Shown here piece by piece: positions 1-7,630 of a stretch of 64,000 nucleotides of DNA. Origin of the DNA: Streptomyces caeruleatus (GTDB lineage Bacteria; Actinomycetota; Actinomycetes; Streptomycetales; Streptomycetaceae). Position 1 is the stretch's first letter; each line of letters starts with the position of its first letter. The stretch lies in contig NZ_KQ948930.1 in assembly GCF_001514235.1 (NCBI RefSeq), positions 429,795 through 493,794 on the forward strand, read 5' to 3'. The translations under genes and the position numbers were made by a program. The notes below the pieces were generated by a model. It worked only from the letters and a program-made list of their open reading frames with translations. It was not told the DNA's origin and did no database searches.

Positions 1-36
1 GGGCCTAGGGCCCGTGACCTGGTGGGGTGAGTCCGC

Positions 37-687
37 GTGAGCTTCTGGGAGTACCTGGGCAACCGCCACCAGCAGCTGCTCGCCGACGCCTGGCAGCACG
101 CCAGTGCCGTGTTCCAGTGCATGGTGGTGGCGACCCTGCTCGGGGTGCTGATCGGTGTGGTCACCTATCGCAGCGAGTGGGCCGGCAATTTCGCCACCCT
201 GTCCACCTCGGGCATTCTGACCATTCCGTCGCTCGCCATGATCGGTCTGCTCATTCCGATCGTGGGTCTTGGCGTACCGCCCACGGTGATAACCCTGACC
301 CTGTACGGCCTGCTGCCGATCGTGCGCAACTCGATCGTCGGGCTGCGCGGTGTCGACCCGACGCTGGTGGACGCGGCCCGGGGTATCGGGATGTCCCGGC
401 TCGCGCGGTTGCTGCGGGTGGAGCTGCCGCTGGCGTGGCCGCCGATCCTGACCGGGATCCGGGTCTCGACGCAGATGCTGATGGGCATCGCGGCCATCGC
501 GGCGTACGCCTCCGGGCCCGGGCTCGGCAATGTGATCTTCCGCGGTCTGGCCTCGCTGGGCAGCGCGAACGCGCTCAACCAGGTGCTCGCCGGGACGGTG
601 GGGATCATCATCCTGGCGCTGCTGTTCGACGCCGCGTACGTCCTGGTCGGGCGGCTGACGATTCCCAGGGGGATCCGTGTCCGATAG
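37..687 (+). CDS. Osmoprotectant (glycine betaine/choline/carnitine-type) ABC transporter permease
   Basis: Integral membrane permease of 216 aa, the usual size for OpuCB/OpuCD-type permeases. Five or six hydrophobic segments are visible. The cytoplasmic coupling loop is seen as DAARGIGMSRLARLLRVELP (about residues 112-131), where the ATPase docks. An in-frame TGA lies at 28-30 just before the GTG at 37, so 37 is effectively the only usable start. Its 3-prime end overlaps the ATPase gene by 11 bases. It heads the order permease-ATPase-permease-binding protein typical of OpuC systems. The substrate is inferred from the family and is not visible in the sequence. Confidence 0.93.
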   Translation: MSFWEYLGNRHQQLLADAWQHASAVFQCMVVATLLGVLIGVVTYRSEWAGNFATLSTSGILTIPSLAMIGLLIPIVGLGVPPTVITLTLYGLLPIVRNSIVGLRGVDPTLVDAARGIGMSRLARLLRVELPLAWPPILTGIRVSTQMLMGIAAIAAYASGPGLGNVIFRGLASLGSANALNQVLAGTVGIIILALLFDAAYVLVGRLTIPRGIRVR

Positions 688-1915
688 CGACAACCACGGC
701 GCCTCCATCGAGCTGGAGAACCTGACCAAGCGGTATCCGGGCAGCGCGCAGCCGGCCGTGGACAACGTGAACATGGAGATCAAGGCGGGCGAGGTGGTCA
801 TCTTCGTCGGCCCTTCCGGGTGCGGTAAGTCGACCACGCTCAAGATGATCAACCGGCTGATCGAACCGACCGGCGGCCGCATCCGCATCGGCGGGGAGGA
901 CGTCACCGACATCGACCCGGTGAAGCTGCGCCGCAAGGTGGGGTACGCGATCCAGTCCGCCGGCCTCTTCCCGCACATGACGGTCGCCCAGAACATCGCA
1001 CTCGTACCGAAGATGATCGGCTGGTCGAAGGAACGGATCCGGGACCGGGTCGAGGAGCTGCTCGACCTGGTCGGCCTCGATCCCGGGGAGTTCCACGGCC
1101 GCTATCCGCGTCAGCTCTCCGGTGGCCAGCAGCAACGCGTGGGGGTGGCGAGGGCCCTGGCCGCCGATCCGCCCGTGCTGCTGATGGACGAGCCGTTCGG
1201 GGCCGTCGACCCGATCACCCGCGATCACCTCCAGGACGAGTTGATCAGGCTGCAGCACGAGCTGCACAAGACGATCGTCTTCGTCACGCACGACTTCGAC
1301 GAGGCGATCAAGCTCGGTGACCGGATCGCCGTGCTGCGCGAACGGTCCCACATCGCTCAGTTCGACACCCCCGAGGCGATCCTCACCAACCCGGCGGACG
1401 ACTTCGTCTCCGGGTTCGTGGGCGCCGGGGCGGCGCTGAAACGGCTGAACCTGACCCGCGTACGGGATGTGGAGATCACCGACTACCCGACGGTGACCGT
1501 CGACGACCCGCTCCAGGAGATCTTCAACCGGCTCCGGTCCAGCGGCACCAACGAGATCCTGCTGCTGGACAAGCGCCGACGGCCCTACAAGTGGCTGCGG
1601 CGCGGTGACCTGATGCGGGCCAGGGGCTCGCTGGCCCGGGCCGGGACGCTGGTGCACGACACGGTGACCCGGGACGCCACGCTGCGGGACGCCCTGGAGG
1701 CGGTCCTCATCGACAACGCGGGGCGGGTCGCGGTGACCGGGCGGCGCGGTGAGTACACGGGCGTCGTCGACATGGAGACGCTGATGAACTCGGTGCACGA
1801 ACTGCTGGAGGCGGACCGGCTGGAGGCGCTGGAGGCCCAGCACGACCTGGAGGAGACACGGGCCGACCTGACACACGCCGAGCAGGAGGGCGACGGAGGG
1901 GAGAGGAAGGCGTGA
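677..1915 (+). CDS. Osmoprotectant ABC transporter ATPase with C-terminal CBS domains
   Basis: 412-aa ATP-binding subunit of the same importer. The Walker A motif GPSGCGKST is at residues 45-53. The signature LSGGQQQR and the Walker B stretch LLMDEPFGAVDP follow around residues 147-175, then the switch histidine in FVTHDFDEA. The last roughly 140 residues look like a CBS pair, which in OpuA/OpuC ATPases senses ionic strength or nucleotides; that role is family knowledge. The extreme C-terminus is a charged helical tail. The GTG start lies inside the previous permease gene and the stop overlaps the next start by 4 bases, so translation is probably coupled. Confidence 0.95.
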   Translation: MSDSDNHGASIELENLTKRYPGSAQPAVDNVNMEIKAGEVVIFVGPSGCGKSTTLKMINRLIEPTGGRIRIGGEDVTDIDPVKLRRKVGYAIQSAGLFPHMTVAQNIALVPKMIGWSKERIRDRVEELLDLVGLDPGEFHGRYPRQLSGGQQQRVGVARALAADPPVLLMDEPFGAVDPITRDHLQDELIRLQHELHKTIVFVTHDFDEAIKLGDRIAVLRERSHIAQFDTPEAILTNPADDFVSGFVGAGAALKRLNLTRVRDVEITDYPTVTVDDPLQEIFNRLRSSGTNEILLLDKRRRPYKWLRRGDLMRARGSLARAGTLVHDTVTRDATLRDALEAVLIDNAGRVAVTGRRGEYTGVVDMETLMNSVHELLEADRLEALEAQHDLEETRADLTHAEQEGDGGERKA

Positions 1916-2847
1916 GCGGCCCGGAGGCTCCCGGGACGGGGGCGGCGCCGGAGGAGACGGATGCGTCCGACGGGACGGGCGTGCCCGACGCGTCCGACGG
2001 GACGGGCGTGCCCTACGCCTCCGACGGGACGGGCGGGCCCGACGCGCCCTCCGCCGACTCCTCCGACTCCTCTCCCACCGCCCCCTCCTCCCCCACCGCC
2101 ACGAAGCCCCCGCGCCGGAAGGTGAGCTGGCAGAAGCTCACCTTCGTGCCCGCCCTGCTGGTGGCGATGCTGCTGGCGACCTGGCTGTGGTTCCAGCAGG
2201 CCGACCTGGACGCGGTCTCCGAGAACGCGCTGTCGAACGGCCAGGTCTCCAAGGCGCTGTGGCAGCACGTCGAACTCACGGTGATCTCCACGTTCTTCGT
2301 GCTGATCATCGCGATCCCGCTGGGGATCCTGCTCACCCGGCGGCCGTTCCGGAAGGCGACCCCGGTGGCCATGGCGTTCGCCAACATGGGCCAGGCGACC
2401 CCGGCGATCGGTCTGCTCGCCCTGCTGGTGATCTGGCTCGGCATCGGCCGGAAGGCCGCGCTGATCGGCATGATCGCCTACGCCGTCCTGCCCGTGCTGT
2501 CCAACACGATCGCCGGCCTGAAGGCGAACGACCCGACGCTGCTGGAGGCGGCGCGCGGCATCGGCATGTCCCCCATGGGGGTGCTGACCCGGGTGGAGCT
2601 GCCGCTCGCGGTCCCGCTGATCCTGGCGGGCGTCCGCACGGCCCTGGTGCTGAACGTCGGTACGGCCACCCTGGCGGTCTTCGGCGGGGGCGGCGGCCTG
2701 GGCGTGCTGATCACGGCCGGCATCACCAACCAGCGCATGCCGGTGCTGGTGCTGGGCTCGGTCCTCACGGTCGCCCTCGCCCTGCTGGTGGACTGGCTGG
2801 CGTCACTGGCGGAAGTGCTGCTGCGGCCACGGGGGTTGGAGACATGA
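1912..2847 (+). CDS. Second osmoprotectant ABC transporter permease, with a low-complexity N-terminus
   Basis: 311-aa permease paralogous to the first one (shared coupling-loop sequence EAARGIGMSPMGVLTRVELP). About 65 extra N-terminal residues are rich in Asp, Ser, Thr and Pro and contain a repeated DASDGTGVP-type unit, encoded by a short tandem DNA repeat around 1960-2040. This tail precedes the first membrane helix, so it should be cytoplasmic and disordered. The GTG start overlaps the ATPase stop (GTGA), and the stop overlaps the ATG of the binding-protein gene (ATGA). The repeat may vary between strains. Confidence 0.92.
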   Translation: MSGPEAPGTGAAPEETDASDGTGVPDASDGTGVPYASDGTGGPDAPSADSSDSSPTAPSSPTATKPPRRKVSWQKLTFVPALLVAMLLATWLWFQQADLDAVSENALSNGQVSKALWQHVELTVISTFFVLIIAIPLGILLTRRPFRKATPVAMAFANMGQATPAIGLLALLVIWLGIGRKAALIGMIAYAVLPVLSNTIAGLKANDPTLLEAARGIGMSPMGVLTRVELPLAVPLILAGVRTALVLNVGTATLAVFGGGGGLGVLITAGITNQRMPVLVLGSVLTVALALLVDWLASLAEVLLRPRGLET

Positions 2848-3803
2848 GGCGCGGCGCGGCTGTCCTGTTGGCGACGGTGCTCCTCGCGCCCTCGGGGTGC
2901 GGTCTGACGAGCGGCTCCCCCATGGCCGACGACGTGAAGCCCGGCACGATCGGGCGGGGCGAGCCGCTGAAGGGCGCCGAGCTGACGGTGACGTCCAAGT
3001 CGTTCACCGAGCAGCTGATCCTCGGCGCGATCATGGGCATCGCCTTCCAGGCGGCCGGCGCGAAGGTGGTCGACCGCACCGGCATCCAGGGGTCCATCGG
3101 CAGCCGGGAGGCGGTGCGCAAGGGGGAGGCCGACGCCGGGTACGAGTACACGGGCACGGCCTGGATCACGTACCTGGGCCGCAGCGAACCGATCCCCGAC
3201 CCGCGGGCGCAGTGGGAGGCGGTGCGCAAGGAGGACGCGAGGAACGGGGTGACCTGGCTGGCGCCCTCCGCCCTGAACAACACCTACGCCCTGGCGATGA
3301 ACCAGGCCAACCACCGCAAGTACCGCACGAACACCCTGTCCGAGGTCGCCGCCCTGTCGAAGTCCGACCCCGGCGCGGTGAGCCTGTGCGTCGAGGTCGA
3401 GTTCGCCAACCGCGCGGACGGGCTGCCGGGCATGGAGAAGGCGTACGGCATGAACCTGCCCGCGAAGAACATCACCCAGATGGACACCGGGATCATCTAC
3501 ACCCAGGTCGCGAAGGGTGCCTGCGTCTACGGCGAGGTCTACACGACGGACGGCCGCATCAAGTCCATGAACCTCGTGGTCATGGACGACGACCAGAAGT
3601 TCTTCCCCAACTACAACGCCGCCCCCATGATCAACACCAACACCCTCAAGAAATGGCCGGCCATCCCGGACGTCCTCGACCCGATCAGCAAGAAGCTGGA
3701 CAACTCCGTGGCCCAGGACCTGAACGCGAAGGTGGACGTGGACGGGGAGGATCCGCATCAGGTGGCGTTGGACTGGATGAAGGAGGAGGGGTTCGTGAAG
3801 TGA
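2844..3803 (+). CDS. Osmoprotectant-binding lipoprotein (OpuCC/ProX-like)
   Basis: 319-aa substrate-binding protein. The signal peptide ends in the lipobox APSGC, so Cys19 should be lipidated and hold the protein at the outer face of the membrane. The OpuAC-type domain begins near residue 50 (LTVTSKSFTEQLILG) and contains the family motif GYEYTGTAWITYLG. The ATG was chosen because it overlaps the upstream permease stop as ATGA and directly precedes the signal peptide; longer in-frame readings run back through the permease gene. It completes the importer operon. The family binds quaternary amines such as glycine betaine, choline or carnitine; which one cannot be told here. Confidence 0.94.
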   Translation: MRRGAAVLLATVLLAPSGCGLTSGSPMADDVKPGTIGRGEPLKGAELTVTSKSFTEQLILGAIMGIAFQAAGAKVVDRTGIQGSIGSREAVRKGEADAGYEYTGTAWITYLGRSEPIPDPRAQWEAVRKEDARNGVTWLAPSALNNTYALAMNQANHRKYRTNTLSEVAALSKSDPGAVSLCVEVEFANRADGLPGMEKAYGMNLPAKNITQMDTGIIYTQVAKGACVYGEVYTTDGRIKSMNLVVMDDDQKFFPNYNAAPMINTNTLKKWPAIPDVLDPISKKLDNSVAQDLNAKVDVDGEDPHQVALDWMKEEGFVK

Positions 3804-3843
3804 GGGAGGTTCCGGGCTGGGAGCGGGCGGCTCCTGGACCCGT

Positions 3844-4635
3844 CTAGCAGCTCGGAACCGAGCCCTTCCCAGAGTCCAGCGCCTCCAGCGCGTTCACCGC
3901 CCCCTTCAGCGTGGTCACCGGGATGAGGCGCAGCCCCTTCGGGAGTTCTGCCTTGGCGTCGGAGCACTCCGGCTTGGGGACGAGGAAGACGGTCGCGCCG
4001 TCGCGCTTGGCCGCCTGGGTCTTCAGGGAGACTCCGCCGACCGCGCCGACCTGGCCGGCGGCGTCGATCGTGCCGGTGCCGGCGATGGTGCGGCCGCCGG
4101 TGAGGTCGCCGCCGGTGCCGTCGCCGTCGAGTTTGTCGATGATGCCGAGGGAGAAGAGCAGGCCGGCGCTGGGGCCGCCCACGTCCGCGAGGGTGAGGGT
4201 GACCTTGACGTTCTTGTCGTTGAGGTCCAGGTAGTTCAGCGCGGCCTCGGTCGCGGCGTCCTGGGACTCCTTCATCTGCTCGGTGTTGTACTGCTCGATC
4301 TCCCGCGGGCTCTGCCCGCTCGGATAGACCGAGTCGCGCGGCATGACCGCCTGCTCCGTGCTGAACCAGGCGTCGATCACGTCGCCGAACCGCACGTCCG
4401 TGTCGGGGGACGTCGCCTCGATGGTCGTCATGCGCAGCTCACCGCTGGTGTCCCGGGTCGGGGCACCGGAGATCGTGATCACCGGCTCGCCCTTGTTCTC
4501 GCCCAGGACGTTCGCCGTCAGGCCGGGCTGCGTCAGCGAGAACGGCAGTGGCGCGAAGGCCGCCGTGGCGAGCAGGGCCACGACCGGCAGAGCGCAGACG
4601 GCGACGGCCCGGGGGCGCGTGAGACGAGAGAACAC
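3844..4635 (-). CDS. Membrane-anchored Lon-like (S16) serine protease without PDZ domain
   Basis: 263 aa with one N-terminal membrane segment (about residues 10-30) and an extracytoplasmic S16 domain. The Lon dyad is intact: Ser156 in GGPSAG and Lys205 in GGVSLK, aligning with E. coli Lon Ser679 and Lys722. Relatives of the YlbL type (around 340 aa) carry a PDZ domain between the anchor and the protease; here residues 75-140 are a short charged linker instead. The gene converges with the osmoprotectant operon, only 40 bases apart. It probably cleaves secreted or membrane proteins; the substrate is unknown. Confidence 0.85.
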   Translation of the reverse strand: MFSRLTRPRAVAVCALPVVALLATAAFAPLPFSLTQPGLTANVLGENKGEPVITISGAPTRDTSGELRMTTIEATSPDTDVRFGDVIDAWFSTEQAVMPRDSVYPSGQSPREIEQYNTEQMKESQDAATEAALNYLDLNDKNVKVTLTLADVGGPSAGLLFSLGIIDKLDGDGTGGDLTGGRTIAGTGTIDAAGQVGAVGGVSLKTQAAKRDGATVFLVPKPECSDAKAELPKGLRLIPVTTLKGAVNALEALDSGKGSVPSC

Positions 4636-4701
4636 GGGATCAATCTAACGTGGCGACGGAATCCGGCCTGGTGCAGGTGGGAGCTGCCCAGGATGCCCCG
4701 T

Positions 4702-5811
4702 TCAGATCACGTACAGGTCTCGGCGTTCCTCGGTGAAGCGCCGCAGCGCCTCCGGCAGCGGCTCCACCCCGATGCCCGGCGACCGCGGGACCGGAAGGCG
4801 CCCGTCCACCAGCACGAACGGCTCCGTGACGTCCTCGGCGAAATAGCGGCTGGACGCCGAGGTGTCGCCGGGGAGAGTGAAGCCGGGCAGGGCCGCCAGG
4901 GCCAGGTTCGGGGCGCGGCCGATCCCCGTCTCCAGCATGCCCCCGCACCACACCGGCACCCCGTGCGCGTACGCCACGTCATGGACCCGCCGCGCCTCCA
5001 GGTACCCCCCGACCCGCGCGGCCTTGACGTTGACCACCCGGCACGCGTCCATCGCGATGGCGGCCGCCGTGTCACGGGCGTTGTGCAGGGACTCGTCCAG
5101 GCAGACAGGGGTCGCGATGCGCTGCTGGAGACGGGCGTGGGCGTACAGGTCGTTCTCCCCCAGCGGCTCCTCGACCAGCAGCAGCCCGAACTCGTCGAGC
5201 CGCCGCAGATGCTCGGCGTCCGCGAGCGTGTACGCCGTGTTCGCGTCGACCTGGAGCGGCAGGTCCGCCCCGAAGCGCGCCCGTACGGCCCGTACGGGTT
5301 CCAGATCCCAGCCCGGCTCGATCTTCAGCTTGATCCGCACATACCCCTCGGCGAGATACCCCTCGACCGCGTCCAGCAGTTCGGCGACCGTCCGGTGGAT
5401 CCCGACCGACACCCCCGCCGGCACCCGCTCCCGCACCGCCCCGAGATACGTGGCCAGCGGCATCCCGTACGACCGCAGCTCCGCGTCGAGTACGGCCGTC
5501 TCCAGCGCCGCCTTCGCCAGCTCGTGCCCCTTGACCCCGGCCGTCGCGGGCGCGAGGCGGGCCGCGGTGAGCTCGGGGAGCGCGGCGGCTCGCGGCAGCA
5601 GGAAGTCACGCAGCACGATCTCCGCGCCGGCCACGAACTCCGAGCAGTACAGCGGCTCGGGGTCGCCCGCGAACTCCGACCAGCCCTCCGCGGTGTCCGT
5701 GACGACGTGCAGCAGGAAGGTGTCCTTCGTCGTCATGGTGCCGAAGGACGTACGGAAGGGCCTGACCAGCGGAATCGCCACGTGGACGAGCTCGACGCGT
5801 TCGAGTTTCAC
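4702..5811 (-). CDS. Enolase-superfamily N-acylamino-acid racemase (OSBS/NSAR family)
   Basis: 369 aa, matching Amycolatopsis NSAR in length. The catalytic lysines Lys163 (KLK motif at 161-163) and Lys263 (VNVKAARVGG) and the metal ligands Asp189, Glu214 and Asp239 fall at the numbers I recall for the Amycolatopsis enzyme. The GTG start overlaps the stop of the GNAT gene by 4 bases (GTGA), which sets both start and operon. The family can make o-succinylbenzoate, but Streptomyces makes menaquinone by the futalosine route. Racemisation of N-succinyl-amino acids is therefore the better inference, the more so beside a GNAT of the matching type. Confidence 0.88.
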   Translation of the reverse strand: MKLERVELVHVAIPLVRPFRTSFGTMTTKDTFLLHVVTDTAEGWSEFAGDPEPLYCSEFVAGAEIVLRDFLLPRAAALPELTAARLAPATAGVKGHELAKAALETAVLDAELRSYGMPLATYLGAVRERVPAGVSVGIHRTVAELLDAVEGYLAEGYVRIKLKIEPGWDLEPVRAVRARFGADLPLQVDANTAYTLADAEHLRRLDEFGLLLVEEPLGENDLYAHARLQQRIATPVCLDESLHNARDTAAAIAMDACRVVNVKAARVGGYLEARRVHDVAYAHGVPVWCGGMLETGIGRAPNLALAALPGFTLPGDTSASSRYFAEDVTEPFVLVDGRLPVPRSPGIGVEPLPEALRRFTEERRDLYVI

Positions 5812-6581
5812 GAGGCTGCCTCCCGACGGGTGAGCGTGTACCAGCCGTCCCGGGACATACCCGTCGCGACGAAGCCGTCGGCGAAGGCCTTCGTGAACAC
5901 CTCCCGCACGGCCCGCCGCCAGCGCAGCGCCAGCTCGGGATCGGTGGCCCGCAGCGCCACTATGTCGTCCGGCACCCGGCACCAGACGTACCGGTCGGAG
6001 AGGTCGCGACGGGCGAGTGGGCCGCCGTCCGGCGCCGCGTGGGTGGGGGGCGCGGCCTCGCGGTCACCGGGTCCGCCGGCGTCCTCGTCCCGCTCCGGCT
6101 CGATCAGGTCCCAGGTCACCGACAGCCGGTCGGTCTCGTCGCCGTCGTTCACACCGTCCGCCATGGGGCCGTAGAAGTCGACGAGGTACTCGGTGCCCGC
6201 GGCGCCCAGCTTGACGAAGTTGAACCGGGCGTTTCGGCCGACCAGCGGATCGAAGGTCCAGCGCATGGTGCGGGCACCCTGCTCCAGAGCCCAGTCCCGC
6301 TGGGCGAACTTGACGTAACTCCCCAGTCCCCGGTCGGCGGCGGTGAGCATGGAGTACGTCTCTTTGGACGCGGGCGGCCCGAACACCGCGACAGACGCCC
6401 CGACCAGCCTCGTCCCGTCGTACGCGGCATGCACCGCCCCACCCGCGTGGGCGATGCTGTGCAGCGTCTCGGGCAGCAGGGGCGGCGCGCTGCGGGGCGT
6501 CTGCCATACGTCACTGAAGTAGTCGGCAACAGCGGTGAACCCGGCGGGCTCGTGGACGGTGCGGATGCTCAGTGAGGTCAT
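5808..6581 (-). CDS. GNAT acyltransferase of the COG3375 type, probable amino-acid N-succinyltransferase
   Basis: 257 aa. The conserved block around residues 75-125 (GLGSYVKFAQRDWALEQGAR, then RWTFDPLVGRNARFN and KLGA) is typical of COG3375 acetyltransferase-like proteins. In Geobacillus such a protein, paired with an N-succinylamino-acid racemase, succinylates D-amino acids. A Gly/Pro/Asp-rich insertion at about residues 165-195 is a local peculiarity. It is transcribed first, with the racemase coupled by a 4-base overlap, and an IclR regulator gene lies just upstream on the same strand. The pathway assignment is inference from the pair; no desuccinylase gene is seen nearby. Confidence 0.82.
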   Translation of the reverse strand: MTSLSIRTVHEPAGFTAVADYFSDVWQTPRSAPPLLPETLHSIAHAGGAVHAAYDGTRLVGASVAVFGPPASKETYSMLTAADRGLGSYVKFAQRDWALEQGARTMRWTFDPLVGRNARFNFVKLGAAGTEYLVDFYGPMADGVNDGDETDRLSVTWDLIEPERDEDAGGPGDREAAPPTHAAPDGGPLARRDLSDRYVWCRVPDDIVALRATDPELALRWRRAVREVFTKAFADGFVATGMSRDGWYTLTRREAAS

Positions 6582-6634
6582 GACACGAGTGTCGGAGGTG
6601 GTTCAGGGCCCTGCCTAGGGGGTGTACGTACGCG

Positions 6635-7276
6635 TCAGCGCAACGCCTCCGCCACCTCCCGTGCCGCGTCCACGACCCGCGGTCCGACCCGCTCCGGCAC
6701 CGCGTCGGCCAGCATCACCACGCCCACGCTGCCCTCGACGCCCGTGACCCCGATCAGCGGCGCGGCCGCCCCGCTCGCTCCCGCCTCCAACTCCCCGTGG
6801 GTCAGGGTGTATCCGGGGTCGTCCAGCGGCTGCTGCCGGGCGGCGAGGATGGCCCGGCCCGCGGCACCGCGGTCCAGGGGATGCCGGAAGCCGGCCCGAT
6901 AGGCCACGTGGTAGTCCGTCCACGTCGGTTCCACCACGGCGACGGCCAGGGCCTCCGTGCCGTCCACCAGCGTCAGATGGGCCGTCGCCCCTATGTCCTC
7001 GGCGAGCGAGCGCAGCGCTGGCAGCGCGGCCTCCCGTACCAGCGGGTGCACCTGTCGGCCCAGGCGCAGCACGCCGAGCCCGACCCGCGCGCGGCCGCCC
7101 AGGTCACGGCGTACGAGTGCGTGCTGTTCAAGCGTGGCGAGCAGCCGGTACACAACGGTCCGGTTCACGCCCAGTTTGTTGGATAGCTCGGTGACGGTCA
7201 GCCCGTGGTCCGTGTCGGCCAGCAGCTTGAGGACACGCAGTCCCCGGTCGAGCGTCTGAGAGGTCTCCGCGGTCAC
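6635..7276 (-). CDS. IclR-family transcriptional regulator
   Basis: 213 aa with an N-terminal winged helix (LKLLADTDHGLTVTELSNKL, then NRTVVYRLLATLEQ) and a C-terminal IclR effector domain, shorter than the usual 250 aa but complete in outline. A GTG at 7285 is also in frame, but the AAGGAG ribosome site overlaps that codon and sits 8 bases ahead of the GTG at 7276, so 7276 was chosen. The two downstream genes on the same strand (GNAT and racemase) are the likely targets. The effector is unknown. Confidence 0.87.
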   Translation of the reverse strand: MTAETSQTLDRGLRVLKLLADTDHGLTVTELSNKLGVNRTVVYRLLATLEQHALVRRDLGGRARVGLGVLRLGRQVHPLVREAALPALRSLAEDIGATAHLTLVDGTEALAVAVVEPTWTDYHVAYRAGFRHPLDRGAAGRAILAARQQPLDDPGYTLTHGELEAGASGAAAPLIGVTGVEGSVGVVMLADAVPERVGPRVVDAAREVAEALR

Positions 7277-7630
7277 GACGCCCACTCCTTAGTGGTGAGG
7301 TCGGCAGCCCCCTCGCGGCGGATGCGTCACCGAGTCCCGTCAGTGACGCGCTTCAGAGGCCGCCGATCGGCCGGCGGCTCGGAGTGTCCGAACCGCGTCG
7401 CTTCACGGCTGCGCTCCGCGGCGGCGCTGCCACGGGGCGTGTGCGTAGCGGGACATTAGCGAAGCCGGTTCGCTGAGCGGAAGGCTCCGTCCAGAATCCG
7501 GGCAGCGGCGGGTAGGACCACGTCGGGTTTGCCCGGAAAGGAGCGGGGCGCAGACGCTTTTTTGGGGGCGCGGGGAACTGCGCGACAAGCCCCCACCGGC
7601 CCGCCGCCGACATACGACCTGCCGAACCGC
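7277..7630. other. Intergenic stretch, no gene seen
   Basis: About 350 bases between the IclR gene and the helicase gene. Short open frames on both strands have arginine/proline-rich translations with no protein-like pattern. It carries one copy of the dispersed GC repeat (7564-7594) preceded by seven T residues. The promoter of the IclR gene should lie near 7290-7350, but no clear -10/-35 could be picked. Confidence 0.5.
7564..7594 (+). repeat. Dispersed GC-rich repeat, copy A (short form)
   Basis: Short form of the four-copy repeat in this window: core GGGGCGCGGGGAACTGCGCG followed by ACAAGCCCCC. Outer GGGGGC pairs with GCCCCC and an inner GCG pairs with CGC, leaving a small bulge (GACAA). 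A T-run precedes rather than follows it on the plus strand, so it is not a canonical intrinsic terminator in either direction. It lies 37 bases past the stop of the helicase gene. Confidence 0.75.

Noticed and set aside
608..1876. Long open frame opposite the osmoprotectant ATPase
   Set aside because: It is antisense to an intact ABC ATPase with all motifs. Its His/Arg/Val-rich translation is the usual mirror of a high-GC gene.
7557..7594. Repeat copy A with T-run considered as an intrinsic terminator
   Set aside because: The T-run precedes the stem on the plus strand and is an A-run after the stem on the minus strand, wrong for either direction.
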